Assembly: GCA_037201625.1 (NCBI GenBank)
Contig: JBBCGR010000001.1
Coordinates: 558,001-622,000, forward strand
Reading direction: 5' to 3'
Origin: JAMXLO01 sp037201625
Lineage (GTDB): Bacteria > Pseudomonadota > Alphaproteobacteria > Acetobacterales > Acetobacteraceae
DNA length: 64,000 nucleotides
Part shown: positions 24,797 through 33,291 of the stretch, piece after piece
Layout: each line of letters begins with the position of its first letter
How positions within the stretch are numbered: the stretch's first letter is position 1
The notes under the pieces: generated by a model
What the model saw: the letters and a program-made list of their open reading frames with translations, nothing else
Told to the model about the DNA's origin: nothing
Databases searched by the model: none
Made by a program: the position numbers and the translations under genes

Positions 24797-25321
24797 ATGC
24801 GCGCATTGTTCTTCACGTTGCTCGGGGCCGGCGTGGTCTCGGCCGGCATGGCAGTGGCCCAGCCCTGCGCCAGGCCTGCCGACCGGAACGCGTTCGACGT
24901 GGCCGGCCTGAAGAGCAAACTGATGGTCACCGCACTCACCTGCAACCAGCAGGACCGCTACAACGACTTCGTCCAGCGCTTCCGCACCGAACTGATGACG
25001 CATGAGCGCGCCCTGCGCTCCTATTTCGGCCGCGCGTTCGGCGGCCGGGCCCAGCGCGAGCAGGACGACTACATCACCAGCCTGGCCAACACCCAGTCGC
25101 AGAGCGGCATCCGCCAGGGCACGCTGTTCTGTCAGCAGAATGTCGGCATCTTCACCGAGGTGCTCGCCCTCGGCAAGGAGGCCGAACTCGCCGGCTATGC
25201 CGCCAGCAAGCAGGTCGTCCAGCCGATCGAGGTCACCACCTGCCCGGCCGCCGCGACGCGCACCGCAAACGCCGGGCCGCCCACCGCCGCGCCGTCCACC
25301 GCCGGATCGACGCGCCGTTAG
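24797..25321 (+). CDS. Secreted hypothetical protein
   Basis: A 174-residue exported protein. A signal peptide (MRALFFTLLGAGVVSAGMAVAQPC) is followed by a helical domain of about 125 residues with conserved-looking cysteines (TALTCNQQDRYNDF, TLFCQQN, EVTTCP), then a Thr/Pro/Ala-rich tail. It starts at ATG 24797 behind GGGGGA. I do not recognise the family. Paired cysteines suggest a disulfide-stabilised periplasmic or outer-membrane-associated protein. It is divergent from ada and lies 57 bp before sixA. Confidence 0.7.
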   Translation: MRALFFTLLGAGVVSAGMAVAQPCARPADRNAFDVAGLKSKLMVTALTCNQQDRYNDFVQRFRTELMTHERALRSYFGRAFGGRAQREQDDYITSLANTQSQSGIRQGTLFCQQNVGIFTEVLALGKEAELAGYAASKQVVQPIEVTTCPAAATRTANAGPPTAAPSTAGSTRR

Positions 25322-25378
25322 CCATCCGCCGCCGCGGCGTGGCAGGATCGCTGCTCGCCAAAGCCGGACGATCGCCGC

Positions 25379-25903
25379 ATGCACCAGCTCCTGCTCCTGC
25401 GTCACGCCAAGTCGTCGTGGGACGACACGAAACTGGCCGACCGCGACCGTCCGCTGAACAAGCGCGGCAGGCGGACGGCCGGGCTGATGCGCAGCGCCAT
25501 GCAGGACCTCGGACTGGCCCCCGATCTCATCCTGGCCTCGCCGGCGGTGCGCACGCAGGAGACCCTCGCGGCGCTCGAGCCGTGGGAGGACACGCCGCTC
25601 GTGGAACTCGTGGACTCGCTCTACCTGGCGAGCGTGCCCCAGCTTCTCGCCGTCCTGCGGGAGGTCAACGAGACGGTCCGCAGCGTGCTGGTGATCGGCC
25701 ACAACCCGGGGATGCACGAACTCGCGGTGCTGCTCGCCGGCGCCTATGCCACGGGGGAGGCCGCCCAGCGCCTGGCCGGCGGATTTCCGACGGCCGCGCT
25801 GGCGGAATTCTCGGTCGCCTCGCAATGGCAGAATCTGGACGCCACCGGCAGCCGGCTGGTGCGCTTCCTGGTGCCGCGCGACCTGCCCGAACCCGCCGCC
25901 TGA
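25379..25903 (+). CDS. sixA: Phosphohistidine phosphatase SixA-like
   Basis: A 174-residue histidine phosphatase superfamily member. The catalytic LLLRHAKSSWDD motif near residue 5 is the SixA form of RHG. PLNKRGRRTA, then ASPAVRTQETL, and the second catalytic histidine in VLVIGHNPGMHELA, complete the active site. SixA removes phosphate from histidine in phosphorelay or PTS proteins. Length is close to the SixA norm (about 160). Only a weak ribosome site precedes the ATG. Confidence 0.85.
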   Translation: MHQLLLLRHAKSSWDDTKLADRDRPLNKRGRRTAGLMRSAMQDLGLAPDLILASPAVRTQETLAALEPWEDTPLVELVDSLYLASVPQLLAVLREVNETVRSVLVIGHNPGMHELAVLLAGAYATGEAAQRLAGGFPTAALAEFSVASQWQNLDATGSRLVRFLVPRDLPEPAA

Positions 25904-25943
25904 CCGCCTGCCGCCTGATCACCCGCCGCCTGAGCTACTGCGA

Positions 25944-27089
25944 TCAGGCGGCGCGGCCGAACAATCCGCCGAGCCTTGCCAGCGTCTCCAGGTGAACATC
26001 GGCATCGCCGAACAGCTTGTCCAGCATGGTCATCCGCTTGAAGTAATGACCGACCTTGTACTCCATGGTCATGCCGATGCCGCCGTGCAACTGCACCGCC
26101 TCCTGGCCGATATGCCGGCCCGAACGGCCGATCTGCACCTTGGCGGCGGCGATGGCACGGCGACGCTCGGTCACGTCCTCCTCCGCGGCCATCACGGCAG
26201 CGAACATCGCCATGCTGCGCGCCTGCTCCAGTGCCACCAGCATGTCCACCGAGCGGTGCTGCAGCACCTGGAACTGGCCGATCGGGCGGCCGAATTGCTG
26301 GCGCGTCTTCAGGTACTCCAGCGTCGTCTCGTGCATCACCTGCATGGTGCCCACGGCCTCGGCGCACAGCGCGGCGATCGCTTCGTCCACCACGTGCTCG
26401 ATCGCCGGCAGCGCCTCCCCGGCCGTCCCCACCGCCTCGCCGCGCGCGCCGGTCAGCGTCACCTCCGCGGCGCGCAGCCCGTCCTGCGTCGGATAGCCGC
26501 GCCGCGACACGCCGGGCGCGCCGGCCTCCACCAGGAAGAGGCCGATGCCGGCACGGTCCCGCCGGCCGCCGGCGACGCGCGCCGTCACCAGCAGGCGGTC
26601 GGCGCAGTCGCCGTGCAGCACCACGCTCTTGGCACCGTCCAGCAGCCAGGCGCCGCCGTCCTGCCGCGCGGTGGTCGCGACATCCGCGAGGTCGTAGCGC
26701 GACTGCCGTTCGACATGGGCGAAGGCCAGCTTCAGCGTGCCCTGCGCCACCAGCGGCAGCAGCGCCTGCTGCTGGCCGGCCGAACCGGCACGGCGCAGCA
26801 ATCCGCCGCCCAGGATCACGGTGGCGAAATATGGCTCCAGCACGAGGCCACGGCCGAACGCCTCCATCACGATCATCGTCTCGACCGCGCCGCCGCCGAA
26901 GCCGCCATGCGCCTCGGCAAACGGCAAGCCCAGCAGGCCCAACTCGGCCAGTTGCCGCCAGACGGCCGTGCTCCAGCCGCCCGGTTCGGCCGCGTATTTC
27001 TTGCGCTGCTCGAACTGGTACTGGTCGGCAACCAGCCGATCCACGCTGTCCTTCAGCAGGCGCTGCTCGTCCGTCAGGTCGAAGTCCAT
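25944..27089 (-). CDS. Acyl-CoA dehydrogenase, pimeloyl-CoA dehydrogenase small-subunit type
   Basis: A 381-residue FAD-dependent acyl-CoA dehydrogenase: N-terminal helical domain (MDFDLTDEQRLLKDSVDRLV), middle beta domain (HVERQSRYDLADV; DGAKSVVLHGDCADRLLV), and C-terminal helical domain (TRQQFGRPIGQFQVLQHRSV; QEAVQLHGGIGMTMEY). It most resembles PimD-like partners of heteromeric dehydrogenases. The start lies 4 bp after the stop of the other dehydrogenase gene, supporting a two-subunit enzyme that desaturates a CoA thioester, such as a dicarboxyl or long-chain acyl-CoA. The substrate is unproven. Confidence 0.83.
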   Translation of the reverse strand: MDFDLTDEQRLLKDSVDRLVADQYQFEQRKKYAAEPGGWSTAVWRQLAELGLLGLPFAEAHGGFGGGAVETMIVMEAFGRGLVLEPYFATVILGGGLLRRAGSAGQQQALLPLVAQGTLKLAFAHVERQSRYDLADVATTARQDGGAWLLDGAKSVVLHGDCADRLLVTARVAGGRRDRAGIGLFLVEAGAPGVSRRGYPTQDGLRAAEVTLTGARGEAVGTAGEALPAIEHVVDEAIAALCAEAVGTMQVMHETTLEYLKTRQQFGRPIGQFQVLQHRSVDMLVALEQARSMAMFAAVMAAEEDVTERRRAIAAAKVQIGRSGRHIGQEAVQLHGGIGMTMEYKVGHYFKRMTMLDKLFGDADVHLETLARLGGLFGRAA

Positions 27090-27093
27090 GTGT

Positions 27094-28290
27094 TCAGAGC
27101 CCCAGGATCGCCTTGGCCACGATGTTGCGCTGGATCTCGTTCGAGCCGCCGTAGATCGAGACCTTGCGATAGTTGAAATACATCGGCGCCGCCTCGGTCG
27201 CGTAGTCGGGCCCGATCACCTCCTCATTGCGGCCGTCGAAGTCACGTTGATACGGCAGGATATACGGACCCACCACGTCCATCAGCAGTTCCGTCAGTTC
27301 CTGCTGGATCACCGAGCCCTTCAGCTTCAGGATCGAGGAGGCCGGATTCTGCTTGCCCTTCTCGCGACCGCGCTCATCGGCGACGACACGAAGCTGGGTC
27401 ATCTCCAGCGCCTTCAATTCCACCTCGACCGCGGCAAGCTTCTCGCGGAAGCGCGGGTCCTCGATCAGCGGACGGTCGCCGACGCGCTCCATCGCCGCCA
27501 GTTCCTTGATGCGCGCCACCTTCGCCTTCGAGGCGCCGACCCGCGCGATGCCGGTGCGCTCGTTGCCCAGCAGGAACTTCGCGTAGTCCCAGCCCTTGTT
27601 CTCCTGACCCACGAGGTTCTCAGCCGGCACCTCGACATTGTCGAAGAACACCTCGTTCACCTCGCGCCCGCCGTCGATGGTGACGATCGGCCGCACGGTG
27701 ATGCCGGGCGTCTTCATGTCCACCAGGATGAACGAGATGCCCTCCTGCTTCTTCGCGGCCGGATCGGTGCGCACCAGGCAGAAGATCCAGTCGGCATACT
27801 GCGCGAGCGTGGTCCAGATCTTCTGGCCGTTGATCACGTAGCTGTCGCCCTTGCGCTCGGCGCGCGTGCGCAGCGAGGCGAGGTCGGAACCCGAGCCCGG
27901 CTCGGAAAACCCCTGGCACCAGAAGATGTCGGCATTCGCGGTCTTCGGCAGGAAGAACTGCTTCTGCGCATCGTTGCCGAACTGCGCGATCACCGGCCCG
28001 ACCATGGTGACGTTGAAGCCGATCGGCGAGGGCACATGCGCCTGCTGCATCTCGTCCTGGTACAGGTAGACCTGCACCGGCGACCAGTCCTGCCCGCCCC
28101 ACTGCACCGGCCAGTTCACCGTCGCCCAGCCGCGCGCGTTCAGGATGCGCTGCGAGGCGATCATCTCGTCGCGCGTCAGCCCCTCGCCCTCCGCCACCTT
28201 GTCGCGGATCGACTGCGGGATCTCGGTGCGGAAGAAGCGCCGCGCCTCCTCGCGGAATGCCAGTTCCTCGGCGGTGAATGCCAGATCCAT
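27094..28290 (-). CDS. Acyl-CoA dehydrogenase, pimeloyl-CoA dehydrogenase large-subunit type
   Basis: A 398-residue acyl-CoA dehydrogenase. MDLAFTAEELAFREEARRFF opens the N-terminal domain; WCQGFSEPGSGSDLASL and GQKIWTTLAQYADW are the FAD/substrate signatures of the middle domain; the C-terminus ends YGGSNEIQRNIVAKAILGL. It matches PimC-like large subunits. It sits in the minus-strand order msrA, DUF302, this gene, then the small subunit, with gaps of only 2-4 bp. Confidence 0.87.
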   Translation of the reverse strand: MDLAFTAEELAFREEARRFFRTEIPQSIRDKVAEGEGLTRDEMIASQRILNARGWATVNWPVQWGGQDWSPVQVYLYQDEMQQAHVPSPIGFNVTMVGPVIAQFGNDAQKQFFLPKTANADIFWCQGFSEPGSGSDLASLRTRAERKGDSYVINGQKIWTTLAQYADWIFCLVRTDPAAKKQEGISFILVDMKTPGITVRPIVTIDGGREVNEVFFDNVEVPAENLVGQENKGWDYAKFLLGNERTGIARVGASKAKVARIKELAAMERVGDRPLIEDPRFREKLAAVEVELKALEMTQLRVVADERGREKGKQNPASSILKLKGSVIQQELTELLMDVVGPYILPYQRDFDGRNEEVIGPDYATEAAPMYFNYRKVSIYGGSNEIQRNIVAKAILGL

Positions 28291-28292
28291 GC

Positions 28293-28691
28293 TCAGTCTC
28301 CGGAGGTTGCCTGCCGTGCGAATGCCGCCAACGCGGCGGCCAGTGCGCCGATCGCCGGATGCGCGCCGACCCCGTGCCGTGCGGCGATCCAGGCGGGATC
28401 GTTGTAGCTCAGCCGCACCGTCCCGTCCGCATCCTGCCAGACCAGCGCCTTCAGCGGCAGGTCGATGCCCATGGTCAGTGCGGCCTGCAGCAGCGGCGTG
28501 CCGGCGGCGGGATTGCCGAACACCACCAGCGTGCAGGGCCGCAGCGCCTGCCCGACACCGGCCGCGCCCGCCGCATGATCGACGCGGGCGAAGATGGTGA
28601 CGCCCTTCGCCTCCAGCGCCGCGGTCAGGCGCTGGAGCGTGGTGGCGGCATCGAACTCGCTGCTGACCGTGACAAGGCCGGCGACGGACAT
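28293..28691 (-). CDS. DUF302 family protein
   Basis: A 132-residue DUF302 protein. SSEFDAATTLQRLTAALEAK and GVTIFARVDHAAGAAGVG open the domain; RPCTLVVFGNPAAGTPLLQA and MGIDLPLKALVWQDADGTV follow, with the YNDPAWIAARHG motif. DUF302 proteins have a TBP-like fold of unknown function and are sometimes found with redox or thiol-related genes. It is tightly packed between msrA (4 bp) and the acyl-CoA dehydrogenase genes (2 bp), so it is cotranscribed. There is no signal peptide. Confidence 0.85.
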   Translation of the reverse strand: MSVAGLVTVSSEFDAATTLQRLTAALEAKGVTIFARVDHAAGAAGVGQALRPCTLVVFGNPAAGTPLLQAALTMGIDLPLKALVWQDADGTVRLSYNDPAWIAARHGVGAHPAIGALAAALAAFARQATSGD

Positions 28692-28695
28692 CGGA

Positions 28696-29244
28696 TTATT
28701 CCGCGGCGGCGCGCTTCAGCCGGTCCGAGAAGGTCTTGCGGAACTTCGCCACCTTCGGGGCGACGACGGCCTGGCAGTAGCCGGTCCAGGGGTTGCGGGC
28801 GAAGTAGTCGTGGTGCTCGGGCTCGGCCTCGTAGAACACCGACAGCGGCTCGACCTGCGTCACGATCGGCGCCGGCCAGACCTTGGCATCCGTGATCTCC
28901 TTGATCACCGCCTGCGCCGTCCGGGCCTGCTCGTCCGAGTGGGTCAGGATGATGGAGCGGTACTGCGGCCCGACGTCATGCCCCTGGCGATCCTTCGTCG
29001 TCGGATCGTGGATGGTGAAGAACACCCGCAGCAGGTCGGCATACGACACCTCCGCCGGGTCGAAGTGGACCTGCACCACCTCGGCATGGCCGGTCGTGCC
29101 GGTGCACACCGCCTTGTAGGTCGGGTTGGCCACATGGCCGGCGGCATAGCCGGACATCACGCTGCGCACGCCGCGCAGGTCCTTGTAGACAGCCTCCAGG
29201 CACCAGAAGCATCCGCCGCCCAGGGTGGCGATCTCGTCGCTCAT
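28696..29244 (-). CDS. msrA: Peptide methionine sulfoxide reductase MsrA
   Basis: A 182-residue MsrA that reduces methionine-S-sulfoxide. The catalytic cysteine is Cys12 in GGGCFWCLEA. Conserved blocks GVRSVMSGYAAGHVANPTYK, TGHAEVVQVHFDP, DRQGHDVGPQYRS and EAEPEHHDYFARNP are all present. The ATG at 29244 directly precedes MSDEIATLGGG and has a GGGAG site; the 19-residue in-frame extension is not needed. No MsrB is seen nearby. It is first in an operon with DUF302 and two acyl-CoA dehydrogenase genes. Confidence 0.95.
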   Translation of the reverse strand: MSDEIATLGGGCFWCLEAVYKDLRGVRSVMSGYAAGHVANPTYKAVCTGTTGHAEVVQVHFDPAEVSYADLLRVFFTIHDPTTKDRQGHDVGPQYRSIILTHSDEQARTAQAVIKEITDAKVWPAPIVTQVEPLSVFYEAEPEHHDYFARNPWTGYCQAVVAPKVAKFRKTFSDRLKRAAAE

Positions 29245-29281
29245 ATCGTCGCTCCCTCGTTCAAGAGTGGCACAGATAGTG

Positions 29282-30568
29282 TCACGTGGCGTTCCTGCCA
29301 CCGTAGCGGCGCACCCGCAGGTCCGCCTGTTCCTTGTGACCGGCGAAATTCTCGATGGCGCACAGCCGCGAGCAGTATTCGCCGATCATCGCCGTCGCCT
29401 CCGGGCTGACCTCCTGGTACGTCACCGTCTTCAGGAACTTGCCCACCCACAGCCCGCCGGTATAGCGCGCCGCGCGCTTGGTGGGCAGCGTGTGGTTGGT
29501 GCCGATCACCTTGTCGCCGTATGCGACGTTGGTCTCCTTGCCGAGGAACAGCGCGCCGTAATTGGTCATCCGCTGGAGGAACCAGCGCGGCTCGCGCGTC
29601 AGCACCTGCACATGCTCGGAGGCGATGCGGTCCGCCTCGGCCACCATCTCCTCATCGGTGTCGCACAGGATCACCTGGCCATGGTCGCGCCAGGCGGCAC
29701 CGGCGATGTCGGCAGTCGCCAGCCGCGCAAGCTGCCGGTCGATCTCCGCCTCGATGCCCTCGGCGATCTTGGCCGACGTGGTCAGCAGGATCGCGGGCGA
29801 GGTCGGCCCGTGCTCGGCCTGCCCCAGCAGGTCGGTCGCGCACATCTCGGCATCCGCGGTGTCGTCGGCGATGATCAGCGTCTCGGTCGGACCCGCCAGC
29901 AGGTCGATGCCGACGCGGCCGAACAACTGCCGCTTCGCCTCCGCCACGAACGCGTTGCCCGGTCCCACCAGCATGTCCACCGCCGGGATGCTGGAGGTGC
30001 CGAGCGCCATCGCCGCGACCGCCTGGATGCCGCCCAGCAGGTAGATCTCGTCCGCCCCGCCCATCGCCATGGCGGCGACGGTGGCGGCCGGCGGCACGCC
30101 GTTCAGCGGCGGCGTGCAGGCCGCCACGCGCTTCACGCCGGCCACCTTCGCGGTCAGCACGCTCATGTGCGCCGAGGCCACCATCGGATAGCGCCCGCCC
30201 GGCACGTAGCAGCCGACGCTGGCCACCGGGATATTGCGGTGGCCCAGCCGGATGCCCGGCAGCGTCTCCACCTCCACGTCGCGCAGCGCATCCTTCTGCA
30301 CCTCGGCGAAGCGGCGGATCTGCGTCTGGGCGAACCTGATGTCCTCGATCACCTGCGCGGGCAGGCTGTCGATCAGCGACTGGATCTCGTCGGGCCGCAG
30401 CCGGAAGCTCGCCGGCTCCCATTTGTCGAACCTGGCCGACAATTCGCGCACCGCTTCGTCGCCGCGCTGCATGATGTCGTCCAGGATGCCCTCGACCGTC
30501 TGGCGCACCTGCCGGTCGGCGGCGAACCGCGCCTCCTCGGTCGCGCCACGCTTCAGATAGCGGATCAT
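29282..30568 (-). CDS. Histidinol dehydrogenase family NAD-dependent dehydrogenase (HpsN-like)
   Basis: A 428-residue HisD-fold protein: GCYVPGGRYPMVASAHMSVL, LLGGIQAVAAMALGTSS, the GPGNAFVAEAKRQLFG nucleotide-binding segment, GPTETLIIADDTAD and the metal-site region GQAEHGPTSP. The C-terminal GTNHTLPTKRAARYTGGLWV and VGKFLKTVTYQEV resemble the HpsN subgroup (sulfopropanediol dehydrogenase) more than biosynthetic HisD. No other his genes are present, which supports a catabolic role. The ATG at 30568 is preceded by AGAGGA; a long 5' extension to 30979 has no family similarity. Confidence 0.8.
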   Translation of the reverse strand: MIRYLKRGATEEARFAADRQVRQTVEGILDDIMQRGDEAVRELSARFDKWEPASFRLRPDEIQSLIDSLPAQVIEDIRFAQTQIRRFAEVQKDALRDVEVETLPGIRLGHRNIPVASVGCYVPGGRYPMVASAHMSVLTAKVAGVKRVAACTPPLNGVPPAATVAAMAMGGADEIYLLGGIQAVAAMALGTSSIPAVDMLVGPGNAFVAEAKRQLFGRVGIDLLAGPTETLIIADDTADAEMCATDLLGQAEHGPTSPAILLTTSAKIAEGIEAEIDRQLARLATADIAGAAWRDHGQVILCDTDEEMVAEADRIASEHVQVLTREPRWFLQRMTNYGALFLGKETNVAYGDKVIGTNHTLPTKRAARYTGGLWVGKFLKTVTYQEVSPEATAMIGEYCSRLCAIENFAGHKEQADLRVRRYGGRNAT

Positions 30569-30701
30569 CGATGCTGTCCTCTCACGGGCGGGGACACAAC
30601 CACACTCTGCCGCCGGCTGGAACACCCGTGCCGGAAAGCGTTGCGGGCCGCTCGCCGCGCCATCTAATACGGTGGGCCAAGCCGGCCACCAGGAGACGCC
30701 C

Positions 30702-32274
30702 ATGGATACGCCGCAGGAGCTGCTGGTACCCGATGCCGCGCAGGATGAGGCCCGCGCCGCCCCGGTGGTGCGTTGCCTGGCCGGGACGATCGGCGCGCTG
30801 GCGGCTGCCGGCGGCCTGGCCTCGCCCAAGCGGCTGGAGACGGCGCTCGCGGTGGCAGCCTCCATCGGCGAGACGCTGGGCGAGCCGTCGCTCACGCGGG
30901 TGCTGACGCTGCGCGCACTTTCCGCCCCTCCTGCGCCGCGTGAGGCACTGGGACTGCTGGAAACCGGCCGCGACCACACTTTCCGCCGCCGACCGCGCGT
31001 CGATCATGCGCGACCTGATGCGCCTGCTGGAGGGTGACACGCGGCCGTCGGTCGCCGGGCTGGCGCCCGACCTGGCCGCGGCGCTCGACGTGCCGGTGCC
31101 GGACCAGCCGCGCGGCAGCGGCGGCGGGCTGCGCGATACCATCGGCTCGATCGCCGGCCGGGCGCGGAACCTGATGCGGCCGGAGCCGCCGATCTACGGC
31201 GCGGCGCGCGATTTTGCGCTGGAGTTCGGCGAGACCCAGCTTGTGGCCGCCGTCACCGAGGCACGACGGAGCGGCGATCAGACCGCGCTGCTGCAGGCCC
31301 TGCCCGCCGCGCTGGAGGCGGTGCGGGCCCGGGCGATCGCCGTGGTGAGCGCGGCCGAGGCCCAGGCGCAGGCCTTGTCGGTCGCGCAGGACCTGGATCA
31401 GGCGGCGGACCGCATCGAGAGCGTGGCGCGCCAGCGCAATGCCGCCATCGCGCGCCGCGCCACCATGCTCAAGCGGCATATCCGCGAGGACCTGAATGCG
31501 CTGGCGGAGGACGCGGCGGAGGAGTTCGAGGCCGATTTCCGCCGCCTGTCGGAGCGCAAGAAGGGCTGGTTCGGCAAGCTGGACACCGCCGACCTGAATG
31601 ACCGCCAGGTGATCAAGAACCTGGAGCGCCGCTACCAGAGCCTGGCGCGGCGCTACCAGGACCAGCTCGACCTGCTGGATCGCGAGGTGGCGGAGTTCTG
31701 CGACGAATTCACCCATGTGAGCGATGAGGCGCTGACGCCGATCACGCGCGTCGAGTTCCGCGCGATCGCGCCGAGGCCCGCGCTCGACCTGAAGGCGATG
31801 TCGGCGGTGGACCGCGCCAGCAACCGCACGCTGATGGCCGGCGCGGTCGGTGCGGTGGCGTCCGGGGCGGCGATGCAGACCGGCATCATGACGGCCGGCG
31901 CGGTGATCGGTGCGGCGATCACGCCGGTGGGGGCGGCGGTGCTGGGCGCGGTGGCGCTGGCCGGCGTGTGGAAGATGTTCGCGACCCCCGGCGAGCGCCG
32001 CATGCGCGACCTGCGCGAGCGGGCGCGCACCCTGGAGGACCAGCTTCGCGAGGAGATCATGGCCAAGCTGCCGCGCTTCGAGGCCGAGGTGGACGCGATC
32101 GTCGCGCGCTTCCGGGCCGCCGCGGTGCCGGACATCGCCCGGCCGCGAATCGAGGCGGTGCGCATCCGCGAGATCGCCTCGGCCCATCGCGGCCTGGCGC
32201 AGGCGGTGGTCGCGGCGGCCAATGCGCGGATCGACCGGCTGGTCAGCCTGATGGCGCCGCAGACCCAGGTGTGA
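30702..32274 (+). pseudogene. Frameshifted gene for a coiled-coil protein with a hydrophobic hairpin
   Basis: Two overlapping ORFs read as one gene. ORF A (30702-31037) has a strong AGGAG site and encodes a helical N-terminal domain (RCLAGTIGALAAAGGLASPK). ORF B (GTG 30940-32274, 444 aa, no ribosome site) continues with SAADRASIMRDLMRLLEGD. Removing one C from GACCACA at 30974-30975 joins them into about 523 residues. ORF B has long charged helices (about 120-265) and a Gly/Ala-rich hydrophobic hairpin (about 300-345), then another charged helix pair. That layout recalls the stalk and membrane paddle of bacterial dynamin-like proteins, but no GTPase P-loop is present. Family not recognised. 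Confidence 0.6.
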
Positions 32275-32323
32275 TGCGCGGTGGGATGAGGGGTGGGATG
32301 ACCGGGGGGGATCCGCCGCGGCC

Positions 32324-33091
32324 TCACTCCGCCGTCCAGCCGCCGTCCACCACGAGCGCAGTGCCGGTGACCAGCGCCGCGGCATCCGAGGCGAGGAACA
32401 CGACCGCGCCCATCAGGTCCTCCACCGTGCCCAGGCGGCCAAGCTTGATCCGCCGCAGCACATCGTCATGGAACGCCGTGTCGTTCCAGAACGGCCGGGT
32501 GAGCGGCGTGTCGATGAAGGTCGGCCCGATCGTGTTGACGCGGATGCCGTGCGGCGCGAGGTCGATGGCCATCGCCTTGGCCAGGCCCTCGAGGCCATGC
32601 TTGCTCATGCAGTAGACGGTGCGCCGCGCGCCGCCGACATGGCCCATCTGCGACGACATGTGGATGATCGAGCCGCGCAGGCCGGCCTGCACCATGCCGC
32701 GCGCCGCCGCCTGGGCGACGAAGAACGCCGCGCGCTGGTTGAGCACGGTGATCGCGTCGTAGTCCTGCTCGGTCACCTCCAGGAACGGCGCGGGGCGGTT
32801 GGTGCCGGCGTTGTTCACCAGCACCTCGAACGGCGCCTGCGAAGCGAGCACGCTGCGCACCGCGTCGAGGTCGGTGACGTCCAGCACCAGTGCTTCGGCG
32901 CTGCCGCCCTCCTGGCCGATCTTGGCGGCGGCGGCCTCGATCTCGGCGGCGGTGCGGGCGGCCAGCACGACATGGGCGCCGGCCTGCGCGAGCGCCGCGG
33001 CGGCGGCCAGGCCGATGCCGCGGCCGGCCCCGGTCACCAGGGCGCGGCGGCCGTCGAGTCGCAGGGACGGCGTGCGGGGAAGGGTCACGGG
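32324..33091 (-). CDS. Short-chain dehydrogenase/reductase
   Basis: A 255-residue classical SDR. The cofactor motif is ALVTGAGRGIGLAAA, then LVNNAGTNRP, the catalytic serine in IIHMSSQMGHVGG and YCMSKHGLEGLAKAMA with the Tyr-x-x-x-Lys pair. The C-terminus is VVDGGWTAE. It is a likely NAD(P)-dependent sugar-acid or polyol oxidoreductase, but the substrate is open. GTG at 33091 (complement) is preferred because GAGG lies 5 nt upstream; a GTG 18 codons earlier at 33145 lacks any ribosome site. Confidence 0.85.
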   Translation of the reverse strand, partial: PVTLPRTPSLRLDGRRALVTGAGRGIGLAAAAALAQAGAHVVLAARTAAEIEAAAAKIGQEGGSAEALVLDVTDLDAVRSVLASQAPFEVLVNNAGTNRPAPFLEVTEQDYDAITVLNQRAAFFVAQAAARGMVQAGLRGSIIHMSSQMGHVGGARRTVYCMSKHGLEGLAKAMAIDLAPHGIRVNTIGPTFIDTPLTRPFWNDTAFHDDVLRRIKLGRLGTVEDLMGAVVFLASDAAALVTGTALVVDGGWTAE

Positions 33092-33291
33092 AGCCTCGAT
33101 GCGGACCGCGGCAGAGTAGAGCGTGATCGCGTGGAGGGGAATCACGTTGCGCGAGAATCACGCGGCAGGACGCAGCGCCGGCGTCCGGGGGCGATTCACC
33201 GCGCCGCACCGGCGGCGGGGCGTCACCGCGGCGCTTACTTGTCCCCCCCGGGACCGCCGCCTAGAAGTGCAGCCATCTTGCGGGGACGGTG

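Noticed and set aside
29282..30979. HisD-family protein extended to 565 residues
   Set aside because: The upstream part is Ser/Ala/Arg-rich, antisense to ORF A of the frameshifted gene; the family start is at 30568.
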